NCBI RefSeq assembly: GCF_000227115.2
Contig: NC_016479.1
Coordinates: forward strand, 990,686-1,054,685
Source: Naumovozyma dairenensis CBS 421
Lineage: Eukaryota > Ascomycota > Saccharomycetes > Saccharomycetales > Saccharomycetaceae
Direction of reading: 5' to 3'
Length of the DNA: 64,000 nt
The translations under genes and the position numbers were made by a program. Shown piece by piece: positions 11,635-21,795 of this stretch (position 1 is the stretch's first letter; each line of letters opens with the position of its first letter). Under the pieces are notes generated by a model. It was not told the origin of the DNA and did no database searches. It saw nothing but the letters and a program-made list of their open reading frames with translations.

Positions 11635-12507
11635 ATGAGTAGTATAGAAAATCCCAATGAAAATAGCTTTAAGAATGCTATGAGTGATATTCTTAATGGT
11701 TCCATAGCCGGTGCATTTGGGAAAGTGATTGAATATCCTTTTGATACAGTCAAAGTTAGACTTCAAACTCAAGGCTCGAAGATGTTTCCAACAACTTGGT
11801 CATGTATAAAATACACATATAACCACGAAGGTGTTCTGAAAGGCTTCTTTCAAGGAATTGGATCTCCAATATTTGGAGCTGCGTTAGAAAATGCCACACT
11901 GTTTGTTTCATATAACCAATCATCTATGTTTCTGGAAAGACATACCAATGTGTCCGCAATGAATAATATTCTAATATCAGGTGCATTTGCAGGTTCATGT
12001 GCAAGTTTTGTATTAACCCCAGTGGAATTAATCAAATGTAAACTACAGGTTTCAAACTTAATGAAGGATGTACAAGGCCAAGTTAGACATACTAAGATAA
12101 TCCCAACTTTGACCCATATTTTGAGAGAAAGAGGTATATTAGGATTATGGCAAGGTCAATCAAGTACATTTATTAGGGAATCACTTGGTGGTGTCGCATG
12201 GTTTGCAACCTATGAAATTATGAAAAAAACGCTGAAATCTAGACATGGAGGAGAAGACAGTAAGACTTGGGAACTGCTGGTAAGTGGTGCTAGTGCCGGT
12301 CTTGCATTCAACGGAAGTATCTTCCCAGCAGATACAGTGAAATCAATGATGCAAACTGAACGTATCTCATTGATGAATGCTGTAAAAAAAGTTCTAACTA
12401 CACATGGTATTCCTGGCTTCTATAGAGGATTAGGTATAACACTTATAAGAGCTATTCCGGCCAATGCTACCGTCTTTTATGTGTATGAAACGTTATCAAA
12501 GATGTAG
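11635..12507 (+). CDS. ORT1: Mitochondrial ornithine carrier
   Basis: An inner-membrane mitochondrial carrier that exports ornithine made in the matrix so that arginine synthesis can finish in the cytosol. The ATG at 11635 gives 290 residues (S. cerevisiae Ort1 has 292). An in-frame extension upstream has no ATG. Three tandem carrier repeats are visible, each with the Px[DE]xx[KR] signature: YPFDTVKVRLQT, TPVELIKCKLQV and FPADTVKSMMQT. In S. cerevisiae ORT1 (YOR130C) lies near EFT1 on chromosome XV, so its presence beside ATO3 here shows that this yeast kept the duplicate on the other track. Confidence 0.9.
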   Translation: MSSIENPNENSFKNAMSDILNGSIAGAFGKVIEYPFDTVKVRLQTQGSKMFPTTWSCIKYTYNHEGVLKGFFQGIGSPIFGAALENATLFVSYNQSSMFLERHTNVSAMNNILISGAFAGSCASFVLTPVELIKCKLQVSNLMKDVQGQVRHTKIIPTLTHILRERGILGLWQGQSSTFIRESLGGVAWFATYEIMKKTLKSRHGGEDSKTWELLVSGASAGLAFNGSIFPADTVKSMMQTERISLMNAVKKVLTTHGIPGFYRGLGITLIRAIPANATVFYVYETLSKM

Positions 12508-12885
12508 ATAGAAATGCTCAACCACCGTTTTATAGAATATGATAGATAGACCTGAGCTTAAAGCATATACACTTTTTCTACACTAAGTGGGCATCATTAA
12601 TATTTGTATATAATATGTTTGGGATGTTGCGAATAAAAATAAATATCTGTATTTATTTTGTATACTATAGCACCCTTTAGAGTTTGAAAGATTTGGAATT
12701 TGTTTCCTACGTTTTCTTGTTAAACTTTAGAAGTAACAACAGCTTGTATGTGCCCCACGCTTAAAAACGCGTAATGTTACTTAAACACAATTCGCAATTC
12801 ACAATTAAACTATTCTAGCCTACGAAACCTATCAGATAACCTCAATTACCGAGCTAAAAAAGACAACATATCAAAGCCAAGGACC
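12508..12885. other. Spacer between ORT1 and COI1
   Basis: Contains the ORT1 3' end and COI1 promoter. One ACGCGT word lies at 12767-12772; its relevance is unknown. No gene is seen. Confidence 0.4.
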
Positions 12886-13335
12886 ATGTCTGTCAATCCG
12901 TTCAAGAATATAGGGTATGTAAAAACATAAAAATCCATGTAAAGATGCTTTAGAATGAGTTCACATTGACTAACTGACAAGTGTTTCTATTTAAACTCCG
13001 TTATTTCTTTTAGAAAAAATATTTTAATCATTTCAGGAATCAGTATTGCCTCAATCTATACTGTGAAATCAATCGTTAGGAAACGAAGAGAGGCAAAATT
13101 CACTCCAAAGGCTTTAGCATTATCTAGGAAAACTGCTGAAGAAAATACATTATCTGATTACTATGACAATTTAGCTCAAGTTAAACCAGGTTTCCCAATC
13201 CCTAAACCGAAAGATGATTCAAGTTCGACAAATATATTACCACGAAAGAGTGTCTATGAAGCTAGTAGTCCTAGTGTGATAACGAGGAAAAGAGGTGATA
13301 AGCTTGGATTTCTTGATAGGAGAAAGAAGGAATGA
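12886..13335 (+). CDS. COI1: Small mitochondrial membrane protein, spliced (COI1)
   Basis: Two exons. Exon 1 is 12886-12914 (starts MSVNPFKNI), then an intron with donor GTATGT at 12915, a branch point GACTAAC at 12968-12974 and acceptor TAG ending at 13013. Exon 2 is 13014-13335. The joined frame gives 116 residues with one hydrophobic segment (ILIISGISIASIYTV, about residues 12-27) followed by a basic, proline-containing tail. The length, single membrane segment, tiny first exon and position convergent with YRA1 match YDR381C-A (COI1, 114 residues), a mitochondrial protein reported to affect respiratory complex III/IV assembly. A second possible acceptor at 13036 would put exon 2 out of frame. 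Confidence 0.85.
12915..13013 (+). other. COI1 intron
   Basis: 99 bases with donor GTATGT, branch point GACTAAC (one base off the TACTAAC consensus) and acceptor TTTTAG. Splicing at this acceptor restores the reading frame through the membrane segment. This acceptor is 40 bases from the branch adenosine. Confidence 0.8.
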
Positions 13336-13734
13336 TTTTTGAAGGATTGTAAGAGACAACTAAAATCTAAATCGAACTCCAATTAAAATAGAAGAATGGA
13401 TTCCCTTGAGAAGTTCCAAGGAGTGGCATCCGCTAAAATATAAACTAGTCTATATGAAATAGACGATAACAACCTGTAATTATTACCTTAAATATAGCGA
13501 ACCAAATGAATTTCTGCATTAAAATGAGCATCACTTTCATTACAACAGATTTCATGATTTTATCTTATAATTCATAAACTCTATACGTAATTTTTGTACT
13601 ACAAAATTAACATTACAAATACTAAATAGTTATTATATTTATATATCGCGACATATCAAACGCCAACCAATATATTCTCATTATACAGTTCTTCTTTAAG
13701 ATGAATGAGTAGGTCTCTTCGTCCAAGAAATTAA
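13336..13734. other. Convergent spacer COI1/YRA1
   Basis: About 400 AT-rich bases between two convergent genes, presumably both 3' UTRs. No gene is recognised. Confidence 0.5.
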
Positions 13735-15259
13735 TTATTTCTTCTCTTCAAAGTAATCAGCCATTTCTTTGTCTAAATCTTCTAAACTTTTTTAGCTGGT
13801 TTTTCTTTTCTTTGTCTACGATTATCCTTTGCTACAGCAGCCTTCTTATTTGGAGCTCTTCTTACTTGTCTTTGTTGTTGTTGTTTTGGTTGTTGTTGTT
13901 GTTGTTGTTGGACTCTCTTCTGTGGTAATGGTCTGATCCTGTCGACTAAGGACTTAACAGGTTGTTGATTTGGATCGACAAGCAAATTCATCTTTAATCT
14001 AGATCTACCAGCATCAATTGGAGCACCGTTGAATTTTGCGACAGCTGCACTAGCTTGTTGATTATTTCTGAAAGTTATAGTAGCCATACCAGTAGATTGT
14101 CCTCTTTCGTTGTAACTTAAAAGAACTCTATCGACACCACCAATTTGAGATGAAAAAAATTCCTATAAAAAAATAAAAATAAAAAAAATTCTTGTTAGTG
14201 AACATTCTTACTAAAAATGTTATGATTGGATGATGATATTATGACCAACATCTGAAGAAAAAAAAGACATCAATGCACTTCTTTATTAGGTATTATCATG
14301 ATTTCATTTCTTTGACAAAATACAGAGGTTTCATTAGGTTTAGATATATTCATTATTGATTCATGAATCATTTGCAAAAATACTGCATGGATATGTTAAG
14401 AGTTGAATACAGGAACGATAAAACGTTACTAATTTCCCTCTTGAAAGATAACAAAATCAATTGCTCCTCCAAATATGTAAGTTTCATCGTTCCACAGCAA
14501 AAAAGGACAACAAAACTGTGATCACACAAAGGAAATCTATATGTATTCAACTCTGAATGTTTGGAAAAGTCTAAACGCATCACATTAACACATCAAATGA
14601 AGTATTGGAATAGAGATGAGAATGAGAATGAAAGTGAAATGTCAAATGATCATTCAAACCCAGCCATTGCAATTGTCAAGAAGAATCTTGAAAAAATAAA
14701 TAATAAAACGTACGACCATAAGGCCAGAATAATTCCCTATAATACATTAAATGTCAGAATCATATATCTTCATGATTCCATTATGGGAAGAGACACAGAT
14801 ATATCGATAAAATACCATTTTTCTTCTAAAAGTTGGTCAAATAACAGTCATGTTCGTTATAATACGAACAAAAACAAACGAATAATGCAGGAGCACAGAA
14901 AAGAATAAAACTGGAATGTTTTAATTTTCTAGTTGTTGCATTACACTCATTCAATTGTGATGAGGGAAACATACTCTAACAGCATCTTGCTTAATGTCTC
15001 TTGGTAACCCTTCAACATTAACTCTTACTTCTCTACCTGCATCAGGTCTTGGAACTCTTGAACGAACGTTAACAGGGGCTCTAGTAACTCTTTGTCTAAC
15101 AGGATTTGGTCTACCAGTTTGACGACGAGTATTAACTTGCTTGGATGTCTTTCTCGGACCGGCAGCGCGACCACGGTTGCTTGTGATACGTGCTCTGTTG
15201 TTCATTCTTTTGTTGGAACCGATGATTTCATCTAGTGATTGATCTAGGTTGGCAGACAT
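13735..15259 (-). CDS. YRA1: mRNA export adaptor Yra1 (ALY/REF), spliced, with a frameshift
   Basis: Yra1 bridges mRNA to the export receptor Mex67 and binds the helicase Sub2. Exon 1 is 14975-15259 (285 bases, the same length as in S. cerevisiae), beginning MSANLDQSLDEII, with an arginine-rich stretch and the start of the RRM (VNVEGLPRDIKQDAVR). Exon 2 begins at 14162 (EFFSSQIGG...LLSYNERGQSTGM) and continues with SRLKMNLLVDPNQQPVKSL, a Gln-rich insert and a basic tail. After REKPAKK a run of six A (13788-13793 region) shifts the frame and gives a stop at 13782-13784. The next frame encodes the conserved C-terminal box LEDLDKEMADYFEEKK and stops at 13735-13737. One extra A would restore it. 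Either the assembly lost a homopolymer base or the allele is truncated to about 221 residues. Confidence 0.93.
14163..14974 (-). other. Long YRA1 intron
   Basis: 812 bases: donor GTATGT at 14974-14969, acceptor ATAG ending at 14163, and a branch-point candidate CACTAAC at 14200-14194, 32 bases before the acceptor. In S. cerevisiae the YRA1 intron is also unusually long (766 bases), has a non-consensus branch point, and is spliced inefficiently so that excess Yra1 represses its own expression. Length and the off-consensus branch point are both retained here. A plus-strand frame of 103 codons from 14597 lies antisense within it and is probably chance. Confidence 0.85.
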
Positions 15260-15873
15260 TATTTCTATAATATTGACTGTTTATATGAGAGGGAAAAGAG
15301 GAAAAGGAAATAAAAGTTTGTCCGATTTTATTTGGTAAAAGATAAGAAGATATTTGTTATGATAACAAGTCCTTGTTTTCCTTTAGTTGTTGTTTATTAA
15401 CATCCGGTGGCGAAAATAGGACCGAAAAAACACAACAAAGGAAAGAAAAGCGACCTTCTTTTGTCTTCCTTTTTATACCTCGCGTTTCTTTCGTATCTAA
15501 TATTTTTCGGAAACGCTTAAACAGAATGCCACGACCTTTAACTTCACTTTTAACACCGTGGCAAAAATATTAGACACCCGTACATCTCTCATTTTATAGT
15601 GTTATTTTAGGATGGAATTTAAACTTGAAGGGAAATCACGGTTATGGACAGTGCATAAGTTACGTTACCTTACATACTGAACTGATTGTTTATTGACCTA
15701 CTAAAGTCTATTGATAAAAACCATGTACAGTCAACCTAAATTTATTTTTGTTTATAGAGTTAATTACTTAGCTTCTAAGAGTAATAATTGTCCCTCATCA
15801 CAAGTTATCGTGCGTTGTAAAGAATATTCAGTTATGAGGAAGAACACAAATGGATTTAAAAGCGAATTTCCAA
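15260..15873. promoter_or_regulatory. YRA1 promoter with Rap1-type site
   Basis: ACACCCGTACATC at 15574-15586 matches the Rap1 consensus (ACACCCRYACAYM) exactly. It lies 315 bases upstream of the YRA1 ATG and 288 bases beyond the ARO10 stop. Rap1 sites are typical of ribosomal-protein and other highly expressed promoters. Occupancy is inferred. The short frame at 15373-15573 shows no coding features. Confidence 0.55.
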
Positions 15874-17811
15874 TTATTCAAGAGAACATTTTCTAGTGAA
15901 GGCAGCTGCATCAACCATTGATTGTAATTGTTTTGGGAAGTCCATTGTATCTAATTTAATTTCAACCAATTCTATAAGGTTTAACTTACCCTTGTTTTTC
16001 AATTGCTTCAATTTCATAGCAAGTTTGGATCGCGTCTCGATCTTTGCACTGACGGTACGTTGTTTTTTGAAATCGCCAAAGGCTTCCAATAATTTTGTCC
16101 AATCCCAAGACATAACGTCATTATATGATCTTGTGGGGCCTCTAATGGCCCTTTCAATTGTATATCCATTATTATTTAGAATCATGATTTCAATTGGAAC
16201 TTGGAAGCGAACCATTGACGTCAATTCTTGGATGGTCATTTGTGCTGCACCATCACCTTCAATTAAAATCAATCTGGGTTCATAATCATCTGGTATTTCT
16301 ACATGGCTTGGATGATCCTTCGATATATGACATCGTGGATAGTCTTGCATTGCAATTCCAACACCAAATGCTGCTGGTAAAGCCATCCCAATCGATAAAA
16401 AGAAACCTTGAGTGATATATTTTAGTTGACTAGGTAGTACAAAATCACGTATAGCAAACTGGAAAGACCCAGTTTCACAAACAAGGACATCACCGGGATT
16501 TAAATAATGAGGAACTGATTTTTGTAGATAATTCTGTGTCACTTTAGTAATTTCAGTAGGTTCCGTTGGTAGATTCACCTCATCAGTGGCGAATTTCTCA
16601 ATATTACTTGGATATTCAAAATTCAACTTGTTCACATTAATAGTTTGAATTAATCTCTCTAGAACTTGTACAAAATTAACTCCTTTGAATACCTTTTCAT
16701 TTCCCGTAGAAGCATCAAAGAAACGTATGTACTCTGAATGAAATTCAATTACTTTGGCGTCCTCTTTATAATTTATTGTATAATGGCCATTGTTAATTTC
16801 ATGCACTTGAATACCAAAATGTAGGACCAAATCACTTTGTAAAAACCTTTCTGTCACTGTTTCAATACTCTCATTCCCATTATAGAGCCCCATATACATA
16901 ACGTTTGATTCATCAATGATCGATTTTCCCATTACAGTGGCAAAATTCCACATTGAGGTCAACTGAATCAAATTGTTGACCATAGAAGAAGCTCCGAACC
17001 TATCACATAAAACATCACCAATTATAGAAGGACATTTACTTTCGTAAATGTACTGTAAAACCATTCGAACCAACTCATCAACTACAGGAGATGGAGCATA
17101 AGAAACGCAGTTTTCTAAAGTGATTTCTGGCCTCTTAAAAAGATTTGAAGGGTCTACTAACATATCAGAGAAATCAACAGGCACAAAAACATACCCAGGT
17201 TTCGAATATCTATAAATATCCATAATAACCTTATCAACTTCATCACACGCAGTATTAATATCTTCCAAATATGTGACAGAACATGCCACTCTATCTTTAA
17301 TCATCTCTAAATATACCTTATGATTAGGACCAACAAAATTGGAATCATGTAAACGAGGAACTAAATGGTGTAAATTTTGATTATTATAATCTTGGGAACG
17401 GGAATGAACAGAACGGGCGACCCCAACAATATGTAACACTTTAACGTTTTCACTAAAAGCACCTGCTATCCCATTCAATGCACTTAATTCACCGACCCCA
17501 TAAGTGGTGATTAAACAGCCTATTTTATTTGAATAGCGGGAAAATCCATCAGCTAGCATACGCTGCGTTAATCATTACATGTACCAATCCATCTTAATCC
17601 CTAGGGCTTAGTAAAGATGGAGTGTATAGATTCGTACTAATATTGTAAATTGAAACTCACCAGGAACACCNNNNNNNNNNNNNNNNNNNNNTGATAAAAT
17701 TCTTTGGAATAAGTATTCACCGAAGGGAATTTTCTCTGGTTTATTAAACTGATCGAATTGAAATAATGTAGAATTCATAGATCCCTTTAGATCGTGTGTT
17801 ACAGGTGTCAT
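15874..17811 (-). CDS. ARO10: Phenylpyruvate decarboxylase (Ehrlich pathway), interrupted in this assembly
   Basis: A thiamine-diphosphate enzyme that decarboxylates aromatic and branched 2-oxo acids from amino-acid breakdown to aldehydes, giving fusel alcohols. The start at 17811 gives MTPVTHDLKG, matching the MAPVT start of S. cerevisiae Aro10. The first 50 or so residues run to FGEYLFQRILS, then 21 N bases (17671-17691), then GVPGEF. Between 17560 and 17670 the expected sequence (RWIGTCND, NAAYA) is split over three frames by small indels. From 17559 onward 561 residues are uninterrupted, including NKIGCLITTYGVGELSALNG and the cofactor motif EGDGAAQMT...LNNNGYT. S. cerevisiae has 7 residues where the 21 Ns lie, so the gap length is right and the damage looks like poor sequence rather than decay. 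Confidence 0.9.
17671..17691. other. Assembly gap (21 N) inside ARO10
   Basis: Twenty-one unresolved bases. They correspond to seven residues, the same spacing as in S. cerevisiae Aro10 between its LLS and GVPGDF words. Confidence 0.98.
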
Positions 17812-18616
17812 TTTAAACTTGAGCTGGGCTTTTAAATACACCAGTTGTTTGAATATACTTGTGTCAGCTCTCCACTATAAATAAAATTAGGAAAGACTAT
17901 ATTAAAGAGAGAAAATGGGCTTCCTTTAATCAGAGAAAATAGCAAAGAAAAAAGCTCAAATAATCTCTGTCCTTGGCGGCCTTAGGATCAGTATTTATAA
18001 TAATTATAAGAAAGATGTGTCTTTATGTTCACCTTATTACAGAATGACAGCTGGAAAACCAATAACAATGCTGTGGCACACGGCTATGCCGCCCTTATCC
18101 GTGTTTTCCCGCAAGTAAACAAACTAGCCGCCAATGCCCACCTATTTCGGCAATTGTCGGTTAAGGGGTGGGGGAACTTCACGGCTTGAGAATTCAACAG
18201 CTCACAACCCAGTATCTGACCACATTTTAAAATCGCCCTATAATCTAAGAAACTGCAATTCTTTTCTCCTCTTCACTATTTAAAGGTGCCTTCATACCAT
18301 TTTAATACCCTAAAGTATAGTTTATTGTACTAGATAGCTTTATGTGTCTGAAGTGTATTCATTCATGAATGACTACCCTATTAAGATGCCCCGCGTAAAT
18401 TTAAGATTTTAACGCTTTGCACTTTTTCCCGTCCATGTAGAACGGATATGAAACCAAAAAGTATAAGGGAGTGAATTTAGCACGCTTATACGACCTTAAA
18501 CTTTATAGTTAAGCCTGTGATCATTTCCCTGGTCATCTTCATTTGCCTTCTTTACAAACATTAGATTAATTTCCTACACAGGATATTGATAAAGATATCA
18601 GCATTTTTTTGCCAAA
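17812..18616. promoter_or_regulatory. Divergent ARO10/SDH6 promoter region
   Basis: About 800 bases. TTTCGGCAATTGTCGGTTAA (18145-18164) contains two direct CCG half-sites seven bases apart on the minus strand, about 340 bases upstream of ARO10. Paired CCG triplets are the target form of Zn2Cys6 activators, and ARO10 is controlled in S. cerevisiae by such a factor, Aro80. I infer a possible Aro80 site; the exact consensus was not checked. No gene is seen in the spacer. Confidence 0.4.
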
Positions 18617-18856
18617 ATGCCAGGTAAATTAAGGGGTATCCAGAAAGATGTGATACATTTTTATAGACAGTGTATAAGAGCTGCTTTAAGAAAACCTCGA
18701 AATAAGCAGCAACATTTTGTCACTTATATCCATGAAGAGTTCGATAAGTATAGAGATTTACCAAGAAAGGACTTTGGTACAATTGAATACCTACTCCGAG
18801 CTGGGGATAAAAAATTGAAGATGTATTCAAGACCTGAATTAACTGATATTCATTAA
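18617..18856 (+). CDS. SDH6: Succinate dehydrogenase assembly factor (LYR family)
   Basis: A 79-residue protein, exactly the length of S. cerevisiae Sdh6 (YDR379C-A), the SDHAF1 homologue that helps insert or protect iron-sulfur clusters in the Sdh2 subunit in the mitochondrial matrix. The LYR-type motif appears as IHFYRQCIRAALRKP near residue 14, and the C-terminal half is basic and helical (LLRAGDKKLKMY). It lies between ARO10 and the RGA2-like gene, the same place and relative strand as in S. cerevisiae. The start is the only sensible ATG. Confidence 0.92.
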   Translation: MPGKLRGIQKDVIHFYRQCIRAALRKPRNKQQHFVTYIHEEFDKYRDLPRKDFGTIEYLLRAGDKKLKMYSRPELTDIH

Positions 18857-18920
18857 GTTTACTATACAGAAGGCTAATAATCATTAACTGTTAAAATATG
18901 CTACCTATATAGACCCTAAT

Positions 18921-21029
18921 TTATGAAAACAATTGTACGTAACTTTTTAATACAAATTCAACTACATAATTCCTTTCATTCATATCTGAAATACAGTTTT
19001 CTTCATTGATATCGTAAATTAGACATGGTGAAAATACTATGGCCAGGTTGTGTAATGTCATACGGTTCTTATTTTGTAAAGATGCAATTTTATCTAAATG
19101 CTCGCTAAGAAACCCCGATAGTTTTAAATGCTTTTGAGGTAATTTCATTAATATTCCGCGTATTTCATTTATTGTTAAAGTTTGCGAGGAGATACCGGTT
19201 CCAGTTTTAACTTCAGGTATTTTAATTTCGGATATAGGTAACCTTTCAAATAAATTTTTAGTACGAATATACCCTATTGTTTCATCATAGATGTCAAAAC
19301 AAAAGACTGGATTAGGTAAAGTTATTAGATATCTTTTTATAACTCCTGTGACAACATGAATTGCCATATCATCTAAATTGATATTAGTATCTTCCTCAGT
19401 AGCTAATTGGTTTAGAGTTTTTTCAACCAGTAATTTGGATCCCGACTTTTTATATAAACCCTCAGCACGTATTCTACGTTCAACCTCGGTAACACATTTT
19501 GTTATTATAGATGGTATTTCATGATTTTCATAATGGCATCTATTCACTAAAGTCATTGAGTTTAAAATATCCTGCTTTTTCACTAATGGCAATTGAGGGT
19601 TCTGTTTTCTATTTTTCATTGTGATTTGAGGGTACAATGTACGTAGAGATTCCCTGCGGGTTTCCTGATGCAATGGCATGGAGATAATAGGGATTGGTGA
19701 TACTGGAGTCTCTTCCTTTCCATTTGAAAAGATATGCAAGAATCGTTGGATAGCGGAAGCTGGATTGGTAAATTTACTATTTACTTTCCTGTATCCGGTA
19801 GGTGATTGATGCGTTTCTAATTCGAATGACCCTCTAGAGGAAGTAGGAGATCTTTTCAACTTCAGATTTTCGATTTCACGTAGAAGAATGTTTTTATTGG
19901 AAATCAGTATCTTTATGTCATTAATTAGGTATCTTCAGTTTCGTGTAATCTTTCAATATTAGCTTGCAACTGCTTCTCTGCAATATTTGATTTCAACATA
20001 TCACGCTTCAACTCTCCTAATGCCAAAGCTGTTGTCATTAAGTCCTTCTCCATACTTAACTTCAAGTTATTACCATTGAACCCAGCTGTATACCTGCCGT
20101 TTCGTTCAGATAATTCTCCAAGTGAGTAATTCTGAAACATCCTTTCTTGAAATTGTCCCGGTAAGCTCTTGATTCTAAGATGTGCATTAACTTCTGCCAC
20201 CTCCGAAAAGTCAAAATATGTTTCATTCCGAGGCGATTTAGGTACAAAGCCCTTCAGATTCCGTTTCAAGGGCGTCAATAAGCTAGGTCCCTCTACAACA
20301 CTTGTGGAAATGCTTCTTGCTTGTATTTTTTGCAAGCCCCTCTGAGGTCTATTATTTCCCACCCGAGTCAGCCCTTCATCTTCCAATTGGTCATTGTATT
20401 TCGAAGGGATTTCCGAATTATGAGAAACGAAATGTTTGAGAGCAGGAGGTTTTGATATATTATTTTGAGGATGGTCTTGACAGACGGGGCAGCTCGGCAG
20501 ACCCGAAGTCGGCTTTTTTGTTATTAACTTTTTTTGTTTAACTGAACGCATGGATTTATTATATCCATCCGCTGATGGAACACCTTCTTGTCGACTAGAA
20601 ATATACTCGTTAGGAGGAAGAGAATGTTCTTTCTTCCCCTCACGATATCTTCTAATTTTGGATATTAACTTTTCATGACATTTTAAACAGAGCATATCAT
20701 TTTTCTAATGTGAGTATTTCAAATCAGTGATAAGATTTTCGCATTTCTGACAACGAAAGCATGTAGAACAATAAACTTCATTAGATGCTGCCAAGATCGC
20801 AGGTGTATCTTTTAAATGTTTACCACATTTATTACATGTGCTTAGGCATTCACATCACAACATTATCTCTTAGTAACGAAACAGCAGCTTCATCTAATAG
20901 AGATTGTCCACATTTGATACATTGAAAGCAATTAGTGTGCCATTTGTTACCTTCTGATGATACCATTACGTCTGATTTTTCATCCAGAAGTTGGTTGCAA
21001 TATATGCATTTACCAAATGCCTCTTTCAT
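18921..21029 (-). pseudogene. RGA2: Broken LIM-RhoGAP gene (RGA2-like)
   Basis: The position between SDH6 and LSM6 matches YDR379W, a Cdc42 GTPase-activating protein with two LIM domains and a RhoGAP domain. From ATG 21029 a first LIM domain reads CIYCNQL...HTNCFQCIKC, then a frameshift occurs near 20855. The second LIM domain (CNKCGKHL...CFRCQKC) runs into an in-frame TAG at 20705-20707. Reading resumes at 20695 (LCLKCHEKLI), shifts again near 19925 in a coiled-coil-like stretch, and ends with a RhoGAP domain (18921 to about 19570: IVFSPCLI near the end). The arginine-finger position reads GLYKKSG instead of the usual GxYRxSG. The total span is about 700 codons against 1009 in S. cerevisiae Rga2. 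Together these favour a pseudogene. Confidence 0.8.
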
Positions 21030-21431
21030 ACTTTTGTTATAATTTTATCACTTATACTATCGTTTTTATTAGGATTTCCTTCCTTTAAAATTTTTTTCTC
21101 ATAGTGAGAAGATCAGAAAGAGGAAATAAACCATTTTAAGGGATGAAAGAAAACAAGTTTTGATATTATCAATTGTGTCTCTTAATTAATATTTTTATAT
21201 ACCGACAAAGACCTCTTTGTTAGAAATTGAGCCCTAAATTACATATCGTCATATCCAACCTCAATACGGTCTGGTTGAAGGGTGATGAACACCTAGCATA
21301 TGTATGAACAATGTTTATTAAGTTTAATATTTTAGATCCTTCGAAAATCATAACGTTCAAATCCAATTTTTTTTCAATTGAGTTCGCGAGGCGCTGGAAA
21401 CTTCTCAGAAAGGCTCCGAGATACATACGTA
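21030..21431. other. Spacer upstream of the RGA2-like pseudogene
   Basis: About 400 AT-rich bases with no recognised gene, ending at the left target duplication of the hAT-like element. Confidence 0.4.
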
Positions 21432-21787
21432 CAGGCCTGGGACGGATAGGATTTTTGGTCTATCCTAAGCAATTTTGGGCCTACCCTCCCTTTTTTCAAT
21501 CCCCGGTGAAAATCTTCAATCCAGTCCTAATCCTATCCTAACCCAAAGTCTATCCTAATCCAATCCATTTTTTTTATTATATAATTTATGAGAAAATACT
21601 ATAAAAATCATATTATACGACTACTATTTTTCAATTTTTTTTTCAATCCATGCCCCAATCCATGACCAGAATAGACCAACCCTGTTCTCAATCCTTAAAA
21701 TTTGATATCTACCCTACCTTTTTTTCAAAATTTTCACGCCCAATCCTTGCTTTTTCAATCCATTAATCCTAATCCGTCTCAGCCCTG
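21432..21787. mobile_element. hAT-like non-autonomous DNA transposon (MITE)
   Basis: A 356-base element bounded by imperfect terminal inverted repeats: CAGGCCTGGGACGGATAGGA on the left and, reverse-complemented, CAGGGCTGAGACGGATTAGG on the right. A perfect 8-base direct duplication CATACGTA flanks it (21424-21431 and 21788-21795). An 8-base target duplication and ends starting CAGG are the hallmarks of the hAT superfamily. The interior is noncoding and rich in repeated CAATCC and CCTAATCC words, and has no transposase. A transposase elsewhere in the genome would be needed for movement. Confidence 0.85.
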
Positions 21788-21795
21788 CATACGTA

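Noticed and set aside
14597..14908. A 103-codon plus-strand frame antisense to the YRA1 intron.
   Set aside because: Its composition is AT-driven (many Asn, Lys, Ile), no domain is recognisable, and the intron is explained by YRA1 splicing.
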